Below, one piece after another: positions 1 to 11,362 of a stretch of 51,664 nt of DNA. Position 1 is the first letter of the stretch; every line of letters begins with the position of its first letter. A model generated the notes under the pieces. The model worked only from the letters and a program-made list of their open reading frames with translations, was not told the origin of the DNA and did no database searches. Source of the stretch: Saccharospirillaceae bacterium (GTDB taxonomy: Bacteria; Pseudomonadota; Gammaproteobacteria; Pseudomonadales; Natronospirillaceae); contig SKIB01000053.1 of the NCBI GenBank assembly GCA_007116635.1, positions 1-51,664 on the forward strand, written 5' to 3'. A program made the translations under genes and the position numbers.

Positions 1-30
1 AAAGGCAAGCTGCCGAAGCAAGCTTGCCTT
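1..30 (-). terminator. Terminator-like hairpin after the P-type ATPase gene
   Basis: A 9-bp perfect stem (AAGGCAAGC at 2-10 pairing with GCTTGCCTT at 22-30) lies 38 bp beyond the stop of the minus-strand ATPase gene. It is cut by the window edge, so any T-run following it on the minus strand cannot be seen. Confidence 0.5.
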
Positions 31-67
31 ACAGAACTCATTCAAACCCCTAGGGTTGGAAATAGGC

Positions 68-2779
68 TTAGGACTTGGTCTGTGACTGAGCTGGTGCTCC
101 TGCTTCAGCTTGAGACTGATCTCTAGCGTTCATCCAAGCCTTGACCAGCTCGACCACAACGAAGACAGCAACTGCGTAGACCAGCATCACCAGCCAATCC
201 ATTAGGCTTAAGGCTGCGCTTTGGAACCATAGCTGCATCAAAGGGTTATAAACAAAGAGCAGCTGAGCTACCAGCATTGACGCCACGCCTACTAGAATCC
301 AAGGGTTAGACCAAAATTGGATACGCCAAATGGGTAGGGTTAGGGTTCGGCAGTTGAATAGATAGGCTGTCTGCACCAGAACAAACAGGGTCACGGCCAG
401 TGTTCGAGCTTCTGCCAGTTCACGGCCTTGCTCCAACGCCCAAGTAAAGAGACCAAAAGCCCCAAGCAACAGCAAAAAGCTGATGAACAAGATTCGACCG
501 ATCAATACTTTATCCAAAATGGCGGAGTCTGCTGGTCTGGGTTTACGCCCCATAATGCCAGGCTCTTTAGGCTCAAAGGCCAGCATCAAGCCAAGAAAGA
601 TAGCTGTGGTCATGTTCAACCACAGGGCCTGAACAGGCAGTACAGGTAGAGTAACCCCTAACAAGACAGCCAACATGATCACCAAGCCCTGACCAATATT
701 GGTAGGCAGAATCCAAGCAATGAATTTGATCAGGTTATCATATACTCCCCTGCCCTCTTCCACGGCCGCAGTAATGGTCGCAAAATGGTCATCCAGCAGC
801 ACCATATCGGCGGCCTCTTTAGCCACCTCGGTTCCAGCAATGCCCATGGCTACACCAATATCAGCTTGCTTCAATGCGGGGGCATCATTTACGCCATCTC
901 CGGTCATGGCCACCACTGCACCCTGCTCTTGCAGAGCATGCACCAACTTCAGCTTTTGCTCTGGGGCTACCCGAGCAAAGACGCTGACATCCTTACTGGC
1001 CTCAGAAAACTCCTGCGGCGAAAGCTGACTTAACTGCAGACCAGTCAAGGCTTTAAGGCTACCGTTGTCATCTTGCGCACCCTCTATACCAATCTGCTTG
1101 GCAATGGCTCGAGCCGTCAAGGCGTGGTCACCAGTGATCATTTTCACCTGCACCCCAGCACGCTGACAGTCGGCAACAGCGGTAATGGCTGCCGCTCGTG
1201 GTGGGTCCATCATGGCTTGTAAGCCCAAGAAGTAACCGTCACTGATCTTGGCATCCAAGGCTTGCTGCAGATCACTACCAGGCCAGCGAGCAAATGCTAA
1301 CACCCTTAAACCCTGATCAGCATAGCTAGAAGCCAGCTGTTCAATGGATTCTTTATCAAGCGGGTTACCATTGTGGTCTTTATCACAGAGCGCCATGATC
1401 TTCTCTAAGGCACCCTTGAAGAAAACCTGCTCTTGCTGCTGCCACAGGTGCTTAGTGGCCATGTATTGACGATCCGATTCAAAAGGAATGATGTCCAGTC
1501 GAGGGTAGTCTGCAGAAAGTTGTAACTCGTCTTGAGCAAAACTGCGAGCAGCGAGCAGCAAGGCGCCCTCGGTTGGATCACCCTGGGTTTCTAGCCGACC
1601 AGACTTTTCCTGAATACTAGAGTCGTTACAGAGCACGCCAGTCAAAATCAAATCCTGCATAGCGCTGTCGTCTGTCAAGGTCACCTTGCTCCCTTCAGAG
1701 TTAAGCCATACATCTTGCTCCAGACGCCATTGTTGCTCAGTGGTAGCCAAAAACTGCACCTGCATTCGGTTTTCGGTCAGGGTGCCGGTTTTATCTGAGC
1801 AGATCACATTAGTGGAGCCTAGGGTCTCAACCGCAGGCAATTTACGAATAATGGCTTGGCGCTTGGCCATTTTACTCACACCAATGGCCAGAGTAATGGT
1901 TACCACCGCCGGTAAGCCTTCAGGAATGGCAGCAACAGACAGGGCAACAGCGGCCATAAAGGTTTCAATCAGTTCTTGCCCTCGAATTACGCCAACCACA
2001 AAGGTAATACCTGCCAAGCCTAGAACCACCCATAGGAGCCACTTGGAAAAATAACTAATTTTTCGTGTCAGAGGGGTATCTAGGTGTTGAGCAGTACGAA
2101 TCAGGCTAGCAATTTTACCAGTTTCAGTTTGATCCCCGGTGGCCACCACAGTAGCCTGAGCTTGTCCATAGGTCACCAGTGTTCCAGCATAGGCCATATT
2201 TACACGATCACCCAGCACGGTTTCTTCATCCAGATCAGCCAGTTCTTTACTTGAGGCCACCGACTCGCCAGTGAGTGCTGACTCGTCAACCTGTAGGTCT
2301 TTAACCTGCACCAAACGCATATCAGCAGGCACCTTATCACCCGAAGCCAAAAGCACTAGATCGCCCGGTACCAACTCAGTGACTGGCAACTGCTGCTTTT
2401 TGCCACCGCGAACAACAAGAGCCGTACTGGATAGCATGGAGCGCAACGAATTAATGGCATCCTGCGCTTTGGCTTCTTGTAAATAACCGATAATGGCGTT
2501 GGCTAAAACCACAGCAAAGATAACCGCAGCATCAATCACTTCGTTAAGCAACAAAGCCACAAGGGCAGCGGCCAACAAAATATAAATCAGAGGGTTATGA
2601 AATTGTTTTAAGAAACGCAGCCAAGCTGGGTCTTGTTTGAATTGACTGATTTGATTCAAGCCATATTCTTGTTGCCGCTTGCTTATTTCTTGCGAGCTCA
2701 GTCCTTGTTGTAGATCAGTTTCCAAATCCTGTTGCACCTGCTCTAAGGACAGGGCATGCCATTCTTTTTGGGTCGACAT
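68..2779 (-). CDS. Cation-transporting P-type ATPase (P2A-like)
   Basis: This is a 903-residue integral inner-membrane pump that couples ATP hydrolysis to cation transport. It has an N-terminal cation-ATPase domain, an actuator domain with TGES near residue 171, the phosphorylation site DKTGTLT with Asp329, and the hinge TGDGVNDAP, with about ten membrane helices. The start is the ATG at 2779, preceded by GGAGG at five-base spacing; an upstream in-frame TTG inside the Shine-Dalgarno site is rejected. The M4 motif PEGLP matches SERCA-type calcium pumps. In M5 the position of SERCA Glu771 is Gln (NIGQG), and in M6 the position of Asp800 is Ala (NMTTA). The fold is certain, but calcium cannot be assumed as substrate; Na+, K+ or H+ are alternatives. 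It stands alone between two hairpins. Confidence 0.93.
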   Translation of the reverse strand: MSTQKEWHALSLEQVQQDLETDLQQGLSSQEISKRQQEYGLNQISQFKQDPAWLRFLKQFHNPLIYILLAAALVALLLNEVIDAAVIFAVVLANAIIGYLQEAKAQDAINSLRSMLSSTALVVRGGKKQQLPVTELVPGDLVLLASGDKVPADMRLVQVKDLQVDESALTGESVASSKELADLDEETVLGDRVNMAYAGTLVTYGQAQATVVATGDQTETGKIASLIRTAQHLDTPLTRKISYFSKWLLWVVLGLAGITFVVGVIRGQELIETFMAAVALSVAAIPEGLPAVVTITLAIGVSKMAKRQAIIRKLPAVETLGSTNVICSDKTGTLTENRMQVQFLATTEQQWRLEQDVWLNSEGSKVTLTDDSAMQDLILTGVLCNDSSIQEKSGRLETQGDPTEGALLLAARSFAQDELQLSADYPRLDIIPFESDRQYMATKHLWQQQEQVFFKGALEKIMALCDKDHNGNPLDKESIEQLASSYADQGLRVLAFARWPGSDLQQALDAKISDGYFLGLQAMMDPPRAAAITAVADCQRAGVQVKMITGDHALTARAIAKQIGIEGAQDDNGSLKALTGLQLSQLSPQEFSEASKDVSVFARVAPEQKLKLVHALQEQGAVVAMTGDGVNDAPALKQADIGVAMGIAGTEVAKEAADMVLLDDHFATITAAVEEGRGVYDNLIKFIAWILPTNIGQGLVIMLAVLLGVTLPVLPVQALWLNMTTAIFLGLMLAFEPKEPGIMGRKPRPADSAILDKVLIGRILFISFLLLLGAFGLFTWALEQGRELAEARTLAVTLFVLVQTAYLFNCRTLTLPIWRIQFWSNPWILVGVASMLVAQLLFVYNPLMQLWFQSAALSLMDWLVMLVYAVAVFVVVELVKAWMNARDQSQAEAGAPAQSQTKS

Positions 2780-2797
2780 TGTCACCTCCAAGTATTA

Positions 2798-2816
2798 TTA
2801 GCTCTTATGTAGCTAA
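2798..2816 (-). promoter_or_regulatory. Inverted repeat in the leader of the ATPase gene
   Basis: TTAGCT and AGCTAA, separated by seven bases, lie just upstream of the ATPase ribosome binding site. This could be an operator or a small leader hairpin. The rest of the 303-bp gap (2780-3082) is AT-rich and shows no gene; apart from this repeat and the hairpin at 2998-3030 I see nothing convincing in it. Confidence 0.25.
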
Positions 2817-2997
2817 AAAATGATCTAACCATTATTTAGACTAGCATAGAGTCAAACAAAGATTGGCTGACATTAAACAACTATTAAGAGAAAATTACTG
2901 ACCATCTAGCAAGACAAATTGAGAACAGGATTGTTAAAGATGCCCTGTGGGATTGCCCCCTATGATATTGAAACAAAGCCAGTAGACACTGGTATAT

Positions 2998-3030
2998 AAA
3001 ATGCCAGCTAGGGACACTAACTGGCATTTT
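2998..3030 (-). terminator. Rho-independent terminator after the DUF4397 lipoprotein gene
   Basis: AAAATGCCAG (2998-3007) and CTGGCATTTT (3021-3030) form a 10-bp perfect stem with a 13-base loop, 53 bp past the stop of the minus-strand gene. The 3' arm ends in a T-run on either strand. Confidence 0.75.
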
Positions 3031-3082
3031 CAGTGTGATTAGATCGCAAGCTTCGTTGTTATGGAAGCTGCAAAACTGGTCA

Positions 3083-6280
<3,198 letters not shown>

Positions 6281-6509
6281 TCATCCTCAACTGATTTTTG
6301 TTGTATGGTTGTAAGAACCAGTGAGTTTTACGGTCTAATTATTCGGTAGATTAACCGCCAGCAGAGTAAATATTCATTGTCAGAGTTGGCGCACAAAATT
6401 AAAAGATGAATGAAATTTAAACAATCCATGGTTCTGGTTTGTGCGTATGGCGCAGCCTCAGTTAATAGTGGTGCAGCCCAGATAACCAGCAAACTTAAAA
6501 TTCATTGCG

Positions 6510-6863
6510 ATGATAGACAATAGGTTTGATTTGAACAGGCATCCTTGGTTTCTTTATTGCCTCCAGTGTCAGGACGGCAGCCTTTATACTGGTATTTGTA
6601 AGTCGGTCGTCAGGCGAGTGCGGCAGCACAATGGCGAGCTGGCAGGGGGCGCGAAATACACTCAGGGTCGACGGCCAGTGCAACTATTGGCCTGGCAAGC
6701 ATTTGTCGATCAGAGTGCCGCCCTGCAGGCCGAACTGCGCTTCAAGAAGCTGAGCAGGCCACAAAAACTGGCTCAGCTTAGCCACTGGCAGACCAGTCCA
6801 CCCCTGGCAAGCCCTGAGCCTGAAGCCAGGCCGCCAACTGCTGAAAGTGACGCTGCTCCTTAA
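6510..6863 (+). CDS. GIY-YIG nuclease superfamily protein (YhbQ/UPF0213-like)
   Basis: A 117-residue protein with a single GIY-YIG domain: WFLYCLQCQDGSLYTGI carries the two conserved short strands, followed by an Arg-containing helix (VVRRVRQHN), a GAKYT segment and a helix ending ELRFKKLSR. This matches small stand-alone YhbQ-type proteins of about 100 residues, some of which have DNA endonuclease activity. The last 86 bases overlap the 3' end of the convergent ung gene, which encodes the C-terminus of Ung on the other strand. The ATG at 6510 has no strong Shine-Dalgarno sequence. The low-complexity Pro/Glu tail after residue 95 is where the overlap lies, suggesting the frame extended into ung. 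Confidence 0.82.
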   Translation: MIDNRFDLNRHPWFLYCLQCQDGSLYTGICKSVVRRVRQHNGELAGGAKYTQGRRPVQLLAWQAFVDQSAALQAELRFKKLSRPQKLAQLSHWQTSPPLASPEPEARPPTAESDAAP

Positions 6864-7467
6864 AGCCACGATAGGCCGACAGCGGCGAAGGGTGAACGCC
6901 GGTCAAGAGCAAATGCTTGGCCTCAATCAAGGGCGCTAACTTTTGTGCATGCGCACCCCAAAGCACATAGGCATGGGCAGGCCGATCCTGCAAGGCTGCA
7001 ATGACCTCAGCGATCAAGGCCTGCCAGCCCAAATGGGCATGACTGTTGGCCTGACTCTGGCGCACGGTCAATACTTGATTGAGCAGTAACACGCCCTGAG
7101 CCGCCCAACCGGCCAGGCTGCCGGAACTGGGTGGCTGCCAGCCGTCAAACACCAAGGCCTGATAAACATTGCGCAAGGATGGCGGAATGGGCAGATCAGC
7201 GGACACCGAAAAGCTCAAGCCCTCGGCCTGATGCGGCCCATGGTAAGGGTCTTGACCAATGATCACCACCTGCAAGCCCGCCAAGGGGCAAAGCGCAAAG
7301 GCGTTTAGCCTCTTGCCAGCTGGCGGCAGCACGCTCTGTTTCTGCTCTTCCTGCGCTAAGGCCTGCCAGAGCTTAACATGCCGAGCTGAATTGAAAATTG
7401 GCAGCAACAAGGCCTGCCAGTCAGCAGGCAGGGCCGCCAATTCTGCAGCCATGCTGGCGGGCATCAT
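6778..7467 (-). CDS. ung: Uracil-DNA glycosylase, family 1
   Basis: A 229-residue base-excision repair enzyme that removes uracil from DNA. The water-activating motif GQDPYHG (Asp73), the uracil-binding LLLNQVLTV segment and the DNA-intercalation loop HPSPLSAYRG are all intact, and the length is typical. The start codon overlaps the alr stop as ATGA, so ung is translationally coupled to alr and is the last gene of the dnaB-alr-ung run. Its 3' end is antisense to the end of the GIY-YIG gene. Confidence 0.97.
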   Translation of the reverse strand: MMPASMAAELAALPADWQALLLPIFNSARHVKLWQALAQEEQKQSVLPPAGKRLNAFALCPLAGLQVVIIGQDPYHGPHQAEGLSFSVSADLPIPPSLRNVYQALVFDGWQPPSSGSLAGWAAQGVLLLNQVLTVRQSQANSHAHLGWQALIAEVIAALQDRPAHAYVLWGAHAQKLAPLIEAKHLLLTGVHPSPLSAYRGFKEQRHFQQLAAWLQAQGLPGVDWSASG

Positions 7468-8543
7468 ACTAGGGTGTAGGCCAAGGGCACCCGCAGGCTG
7501 CGGCGGGTTAAGAGTTCATAGCCTAGGGTGCCAGCAGCGGCAGCCACCTGATCGACACTGACTTGCTCGCCCCACAGCTCGGCCAAATCACCCACAGCCA
7601 CCGACAGACCGGTTACATCAATGGTGATCAAATCCATGGACACTCGGCCAACCAAGGGGGCCAACTGGCCATTAATGGCCACCGGCGTACCCGCCTGCAC
7701 CGACCTGGGGTAGCCATCGGCATAACCCACGGCCAGAGTGGCGATCTGACTGTCGCGCTCAGCCACCCAAGAGGCACCGTAACCCACGGCATCGCCCTTG
7801 GGCACTTGGCGCAGCGCAATGACCGGCGCCACCAGACTCATGACCGGACGCAGGCCCAATTGTTGCGCCTGACGCTCAGCAAAGGGCGAGGCACCATAGA
7901 GCATGATGCCAGGGCGTATCCAGTCGGCATGGGTATCCGGCATGCCCACGACCGCCGCAGAATTGGCAAAGCTGCAAGGCAGATCTGGGAACTGCTGTTG
8001 AATGCCAGCAAGGCGTTGGCGCTGCTGCGCCAGCCAAGGGCTGTCTGGCTCATCGGCGCTGGCAAAGTGGCTCATCAAGCCCAGTTGAAAACCCGCAGGA
8101 TGGGCACGCAAACGAGCAATGGTGGCCTCTATGCCGTCTAACGGCAGCCCCAAACGATGCATGCCGGTATCTAACTTGAGCCAGAGCTGCAGGCCAGTAA
8201 TGTGCAACCGTTCCAGCCATGCCAACTGCTGCTGCTGATGCACCACCAGATCAAAGCCCATTTCGGCTGCCAGCAGGCTTTGCCCCTCACTGGTCACGCC
8301 TTCCAACAGCAGGATGCGCTGCTGAATGCCGGATTCGCGAAGCTCCAAAGCTTCGTCCAGCGTGGCCACGGCAAAGCCTGACACCCTGTCCTGTAAATAA
8401 TTGGCCACCGCCACCGCACCATGACCATAGGCATTGGCCTTAACCACCGCCCAGACATTGGCCTTGGGTGCCAGTTGATGAATGCGCTCAAGGTTGTGAG
8501 CCAGAGCGGAGAGGCGAACAATGGCCTTGGTGCCACGACTCAT
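7464..8543 (-). CDS. alr: Alanine racemase (PLP-dependent)
   Basis: A 359-residue enzyme converting L-alanine to D-alanine for peptidoglycan. The PLP lysine lies in VVKANAYGHG (Lys35), and the C-terminal beta domain carries the conserved GYGASWV region with the catalytic tyrosine. Length is typical. The ATG overlaps the dnaB stop by four bases (ATGA) and its stop overlaps the ung start in the same way, so the three genes form a tightly coupled unit. The dnaB-alr order matches Pseudomonas. Confidence 0.97.
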   Translation of the reverse strand: MSRGTKAIVRLSALAHNLERIHQLAPKANVWAVVKANAYGHGAVAVANYLQDRVSGFAVATLDEALELRESGIQQRILLLEGVTSEGQSLLAAEMGFDLVVHQQQQLAWLERLHITGLQLWLKLDTGMHRLGLPLDGIEATIARLRAHPAGFQLGLMSHFASADEPDSPWLAQQRQRLAGIQQQFPDLPCSFANSAAVVGMPDTHADWIRPGIMLYGASPFAERQAQQLGLRPVMSLVAPVIALRQVPKGDAVGYGASWVAERDSQIATLAVGYADGYPRSVQAGTPVAINGQLAPLVGRVSMDLITIDVTGLSVAVGDLAELWGEQVSVDQVAAAAGTLGYELLTRRSLRVPLAYTLV

Positions 8544-9898
8544 TCAGATGACTCCTGATGATATTCTTCAGCCAGATCGGTAAAACGGGTGTACTGGTTT
8601 TGGAAGGCCAAGCGCACCGTGCCGGTTTCACCGTTTCGGTGCTTGGAGATGATTACTTCGGCCGTGCCCTTGTCTGGACTGTCTTGGTTGTAATACTCAT
8701 CACGATACAAGAACAGAATCAGGTCGGCGTCCTGCTCAATGGCCCCGGATTCCCTAAGGTCGGAGTTCATTGGTCTCTTGTTAGGCCGCTGCTCGACCGA
8801 ACGATTCAACTGCGACAGCGCGATCACCGGGCAATTAAACTCGCGGGCAATGCCTTTGAGCGAGCGTGAAATCTCGGAAATTTCCGCGGTTCGACCTTCA
8901 CTAAAGCCTTTAATTTGCATCAACTGCAGGTAGTCGATCATGATCAGGGCGATGTCGGGATGCTGGCGACTCAGGCGGCGTAGTCTGGCCTTCATGTCTG
9001 ATGGCCCTAGACCTGGGGTATCGTCAATGAACAAAGGTTTGTCTTTAAGCGCATTAAAGGCCCCCTGCAATTTAACAAAGTCGTCTGGCTCAAGCTGGCC
9101 AGAGCGCAAGCGCGAGGCATCAATACGACCCATGGAAGAAAACAAACGGGTGGTCAGCTGAGCCGCTGGCATTTCCAAGCTGAACACCACCACAGGCCTG
9201 TCTTGCGCCATTAAGGCCGTTTCCACCAGGTTCATGGAAAAGGCCGTTTTACCCATGGAGGGCCTGGCGGCCACGATCAGCAGGTCACCGTTCTGTAAGC
9301 CTGAGGTCATCTGGTCCATGCGCTTAAAGCCAGTGGGGATACCGGTAACATCGGCCTGATTATTGTACTTTTGTTCGACAACAGTAAGAGCTTCCTTGGC
9401 CACGCTGTCAATGCGCTGCAAGCCGCCCTCTTTGTTCTTTTGCTCGGCAATGGCCAGAATTTTACGCTCCGCTTCCGACAGCAGGGCATCGACATCGGTT
9501 AGGCCGGGCTCAAAGGCTTGATCAACGATCTCACCACAGTTGGCAATCAACTGGCGAATCAAGCTTTTTTCACGGATGATTTTGGCGTAGGAGGCAATGT
9601 TGAGCGGATCGCCATAGTCGTTCACTAGGCGCAGCAGGTAATCTCGCCCCCCCACTTCGTCCAAGCACCCCTGGGATTTAAGTTGGTCCTCCACCGTGAT
9701 CAGGTCAACGGCCTCATTATGCTTGGTCAATTGCTGCACGGCAGCATATATTTTGCCGTTATTCGGGCGATAAAAATCTTCTGGCCCGAGCAAGTCCGAG
9801 ATGTCATCCCATTTACTGATGTCCAGCATGACCGAACCAAGCAAGGATTGCTCTGCTTCAGTGGACTGGGGCGGCAGACGGCCTGTTTCTTTCACCAT
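8540..9898 (-). CDS. dnaB: Replicative DNA helicase DnaB
   Basis: A 452-residue hexameric fork helicase. The N-terminal primase-interacting domain (RLPPQSTEAEQSLLGSVM and following) is joined to the RecA-like ATPase with Walker A at about residues 208-217 (ARPSMGKTAF) and Walker B near IALIMIDYLQLM. No intein or insertion is present. It lies downstream of rplI, separated by a strong terminator at 9959-9978. The expected promoter would be in the short gap 9899-9958, where I do not recognise a consensus. Confidence 0.98.
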   Translation of the reverse strand: MVKETGRLPPQSTEAEQSLLGSVMLDISKWDDISDLLGPEDFYRPNNGKIYAAVQQLTKHNEAVDLITVEDQLKSQGCLDEVGGRDYLLRLVNDYGDPLNIASYAKIIREKSLIRQLIANCGEIVDQAFEPGLTDVDALLSEAERKILAIAEQKNKEGGLQRIDSVAKEALTVVEQKYNNQADVTGIPTGFKRMDQMTSGLQNGDLLIVAARPSMGKTAFSMNLVETALMAQDRPVVVFSLEMPAAQLTTRLFSSMGRIDASRLRSGQLEPDDFVKLQGAFNALKDKPLFIDDTPGLGPSDMKARLRRLSRQHPDIALIMIDYLQLMQIKGFSEGRTAEISEISRSLKGIAREFNCPVIALSQLNRSVEQRPNKRPMNSDLRESGAIEQDADLILFLYRDEYYNQDSPDKGTAEVIISKHRNGETGTVRLAFQNQYTRFTDLAEEYHQESSE

Positions 9899-9952
9899 GA
9901 CTTCCCGATAATACTTCTGACTTAGGGCTGACTAGAGTGCCACAAAATGGGC

Positions 9953-9978
9953 AAAAAAAAACCTCCCGCAGGAGGTTT
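9953..9978 (-). terminator. Rho-independent terminator after rplI
   Basis: AAACCTCC (9959-9966) and GGAGGTTT (9971-9978) form an 8-bp stem with a CGCA loop. On the minus strand it is followed by a long T-run (9961-9953). It ends the rpsF-rpsR-rplI transcript and separates it from dnaB. Confidence 0.9.
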
Positions 9979-9995
9979 CATGGTTGGTATAGAGC

Positions 9996-10442
9996 TTACT
10001 CTGCTACCACCTCAACCTTAACGGTTGCGGCCACTTCAGGATGAACCTGAACGGTGATTTCGTATTCGCCAGTTTGACGAATGGCACCGGTTGGCAATTT
10101 AACTTCTGACTTCTCAACAGGAACAAGAACCTGGCTGATGGCTTCGGCCAGATCACGCGTACCGATCGAACCGAACAGCTTACCACCGTCACCAGACAGA
10201 GCAGTCAGTGTCAGCTCATGACCTTCCAGCTTCTGAGCACGAGCCTGAGCTGCTGCCAGCTTCTCGTTATAGGCTTTTTCCAACTCAGCACGACGGCTTT
10301 CAAAGCTGGCGATGTTTTCTTTAGTCGCTGGAACGGCTTTACCCTGAGGGATCAGGTAGTTACGAGCATAACCTGCTTTCACCTTTACCTGAGCACCCAA
10401 GTCACCCATTTTTCCAACTTTCTCGAGCAGAATTACTTCCAT
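9996..10442 (-). CDS. rplI: 50S ribosomal protein L9
   Basis: A 148-residue protein of the large ribosomal subunit, binding 23S rRNA at the base of the L1 stalk. The N-terminal domain ([16 protein letters not shown], then [13 protein letters not shown]) is characteristic, followed by the long connecting helix and C-terminal domain. Length matches E. coli L9. It is third in the rpsF-rpsR-rplI operon and sits 77 bp after rpsR. Confidence 0.98.
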   Translation of the reverse strand: MEVILLEKVGKMGDLGAQVKVKAGYARNYLIPQGKAVPATKENIASFESRRAELEKAYNEKLAAAQARAQKLEGHELTLTALSGDGGKLFGSIGTRDLAEAISQVLVPVEKSEVKLPTGAIRQTGEYEITVQVHPEVAATVKVEVVAE

Positions 10443-10519
10443 CTCGTTGATCCTCTATTTAGCGCTAACCACCGAACAGGCAATGGCGCAAATTAAATGG
10501 TTAATTGGCGGACTTCGAC

Positions 10520-10747
10520 TTACTCGTGGCTGTCGCTGTAAGGCAACAAAGCCAGGTAGCGAGCACGTTTGATCGCAGTGGTCAGCTGACGCTGGTAGCG
10601 AGCGCTGGTGCCAGTAATACGGCTAGGTACGATCTTCCCGGTCTCAGTTACATAGTTTTTCAAAGTATCCAGATCTTTGTAATCGATCTCTTTGATGCCT
10701 TCTGCCGAGAAGCGGCAGAACTTACGGCGACGAAAATAGCGTGGCAT
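10520..10747 (-). CDS. rpsR: 30S ribosomal protein S18
   Basis: A 75-residue small-subunit protein that pairs with S6. Motifs [24 protein letters not shown] and [12 protein letters not shown] are textbook S18. The ATG at 10747 is chosen because GGGAGG precedes it at seven bases; a longer reading from a TTG would start inside that ribosome binding site. It lies 20 bp after rpsF. No priB is found between rpsF and rpsR, as in Pseudomonas and unlike E. coli. Confidence 0.98.
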   Translation of the reverse strand: MPRYFRRRKFCRFSAEGIKEIDYKDLDTLKNYVTETGKIVPSRITGTSARYQRQLTTAIKRARYLALLPYSDSHE

Positions 10748-10767
10748 AAACAAGCCTCCCAAGCCTA

Positions 10768-11199
10768 TTAGTTATCGGTGTCTTCTGAATCGTCTTGCTC
10801 ATTATCACTGTCATCGGCCTCTACGGCTTCAACAGCAGTTTCTCGAGCAGTACGCTCTTCACGACGGCGTTGGTCGCGCTGTTCTGCAGCTTTAATCGGA
10901 GAATCTTCAGTGATGGCTTCATCACGACGGATTACCAAACTACGAACAATGGCATCGTTAAAGCGGAAAATCGCTTTCAGCTCTTCAATGGTTTCGTTGT
11001 CGCACTCGATGTTCATCAGAACATAGTGAGCTTTGTGAACCTTGTTGATTGGGTAAGCCAGTTGACGACGGCCCCAATCTTCTTGACGGTGTACTTGGCC
11101 GCCTTTGGCAGTGATGCTACCGGTGTAGCGCTCCAGCATACCTGGAACCTGCTCGCTCTGGTCAGGGTGGACCAGGAACACAATTTCATAATGACGCAT
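10768..11199 (-). CDS. rpsF: 30S ribosomal protein S6
   Basis: A 143-residue small-subunit protein beginning [15 protein letters not shown]. The start at 11199 follows GGAG at about six bases; a 20-residue upstream extension is rejected. The C-terminus has a long acidic tail (about residues 120-143, rich in Asp/Glu/Ser), the region to which RimK adds glutamates in other bacteria. It is the first gene of the operon and is driven by the promoter at 11302-11330. Confidence 0.98.
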   Translation of the reverse strand: MRHYEIVFLVHPDQSEQVPGMLERYTGSITAKGGQVHRQEDWGRRQLAYPINKVHKAHYVLMNIECDNETIEELKAIFRFNDAIVRSLVIRRDEAITEDSPIKAAEQRDQRRREERTARETAVEAVEADDSDNEQDDSEDTDN

Positions 11200-11301
11200 G
11201 GAATCTCCTTGCGGGTTAAACAACCTCCCCACATAAAGCCAACTGGCTAAACCAGCCACTCAAGGGTAAGGTAAGGAGTGGACCCAAAATTGGGAGGCAG
11301 G

Positions 11302-11330
11302 ATTATAAAGAAAAGCCGACCATAGATCAA
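11302..11330 (-). promoter_or_regulatory. Sigma70-type promoter of the rpsF operon
   Basis: On the minus strand TTGATC (-35, 11330-11325) and a perfect TATAAT (-10, 11307-11302) are separated by 17 bases. They lie about 100 bases upstream of the rpsF start and beyond the end of the M48 peptidase gene, so the ribosomal operon has its own transcription start and a leader of about 95 bases. Confidence 0.8.
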
Positions 11331-11362
11331 CCAGCAGGCAAAAGTTGACTGCCAATAGAGAA

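Noticed and set aside
6281-6509. Promoter for the DUF4397 lipoprotein (TTGTGC with TATTTA, 18-bp spacing)
   Set aside because: Both hexamers are too far from consensus and the region is AT-rich, so chance matches are expected.
7563-8141. 192-residue plus-strand frame opposite alr
   Set aside because: Shadow of alr, full of His/Gln from reversed codons; no family resemblance.
10748-10767. priB between rpsF and rpsR, as in E. coli
   Set aside because: The gap is only 20 bp; priB is absent here.
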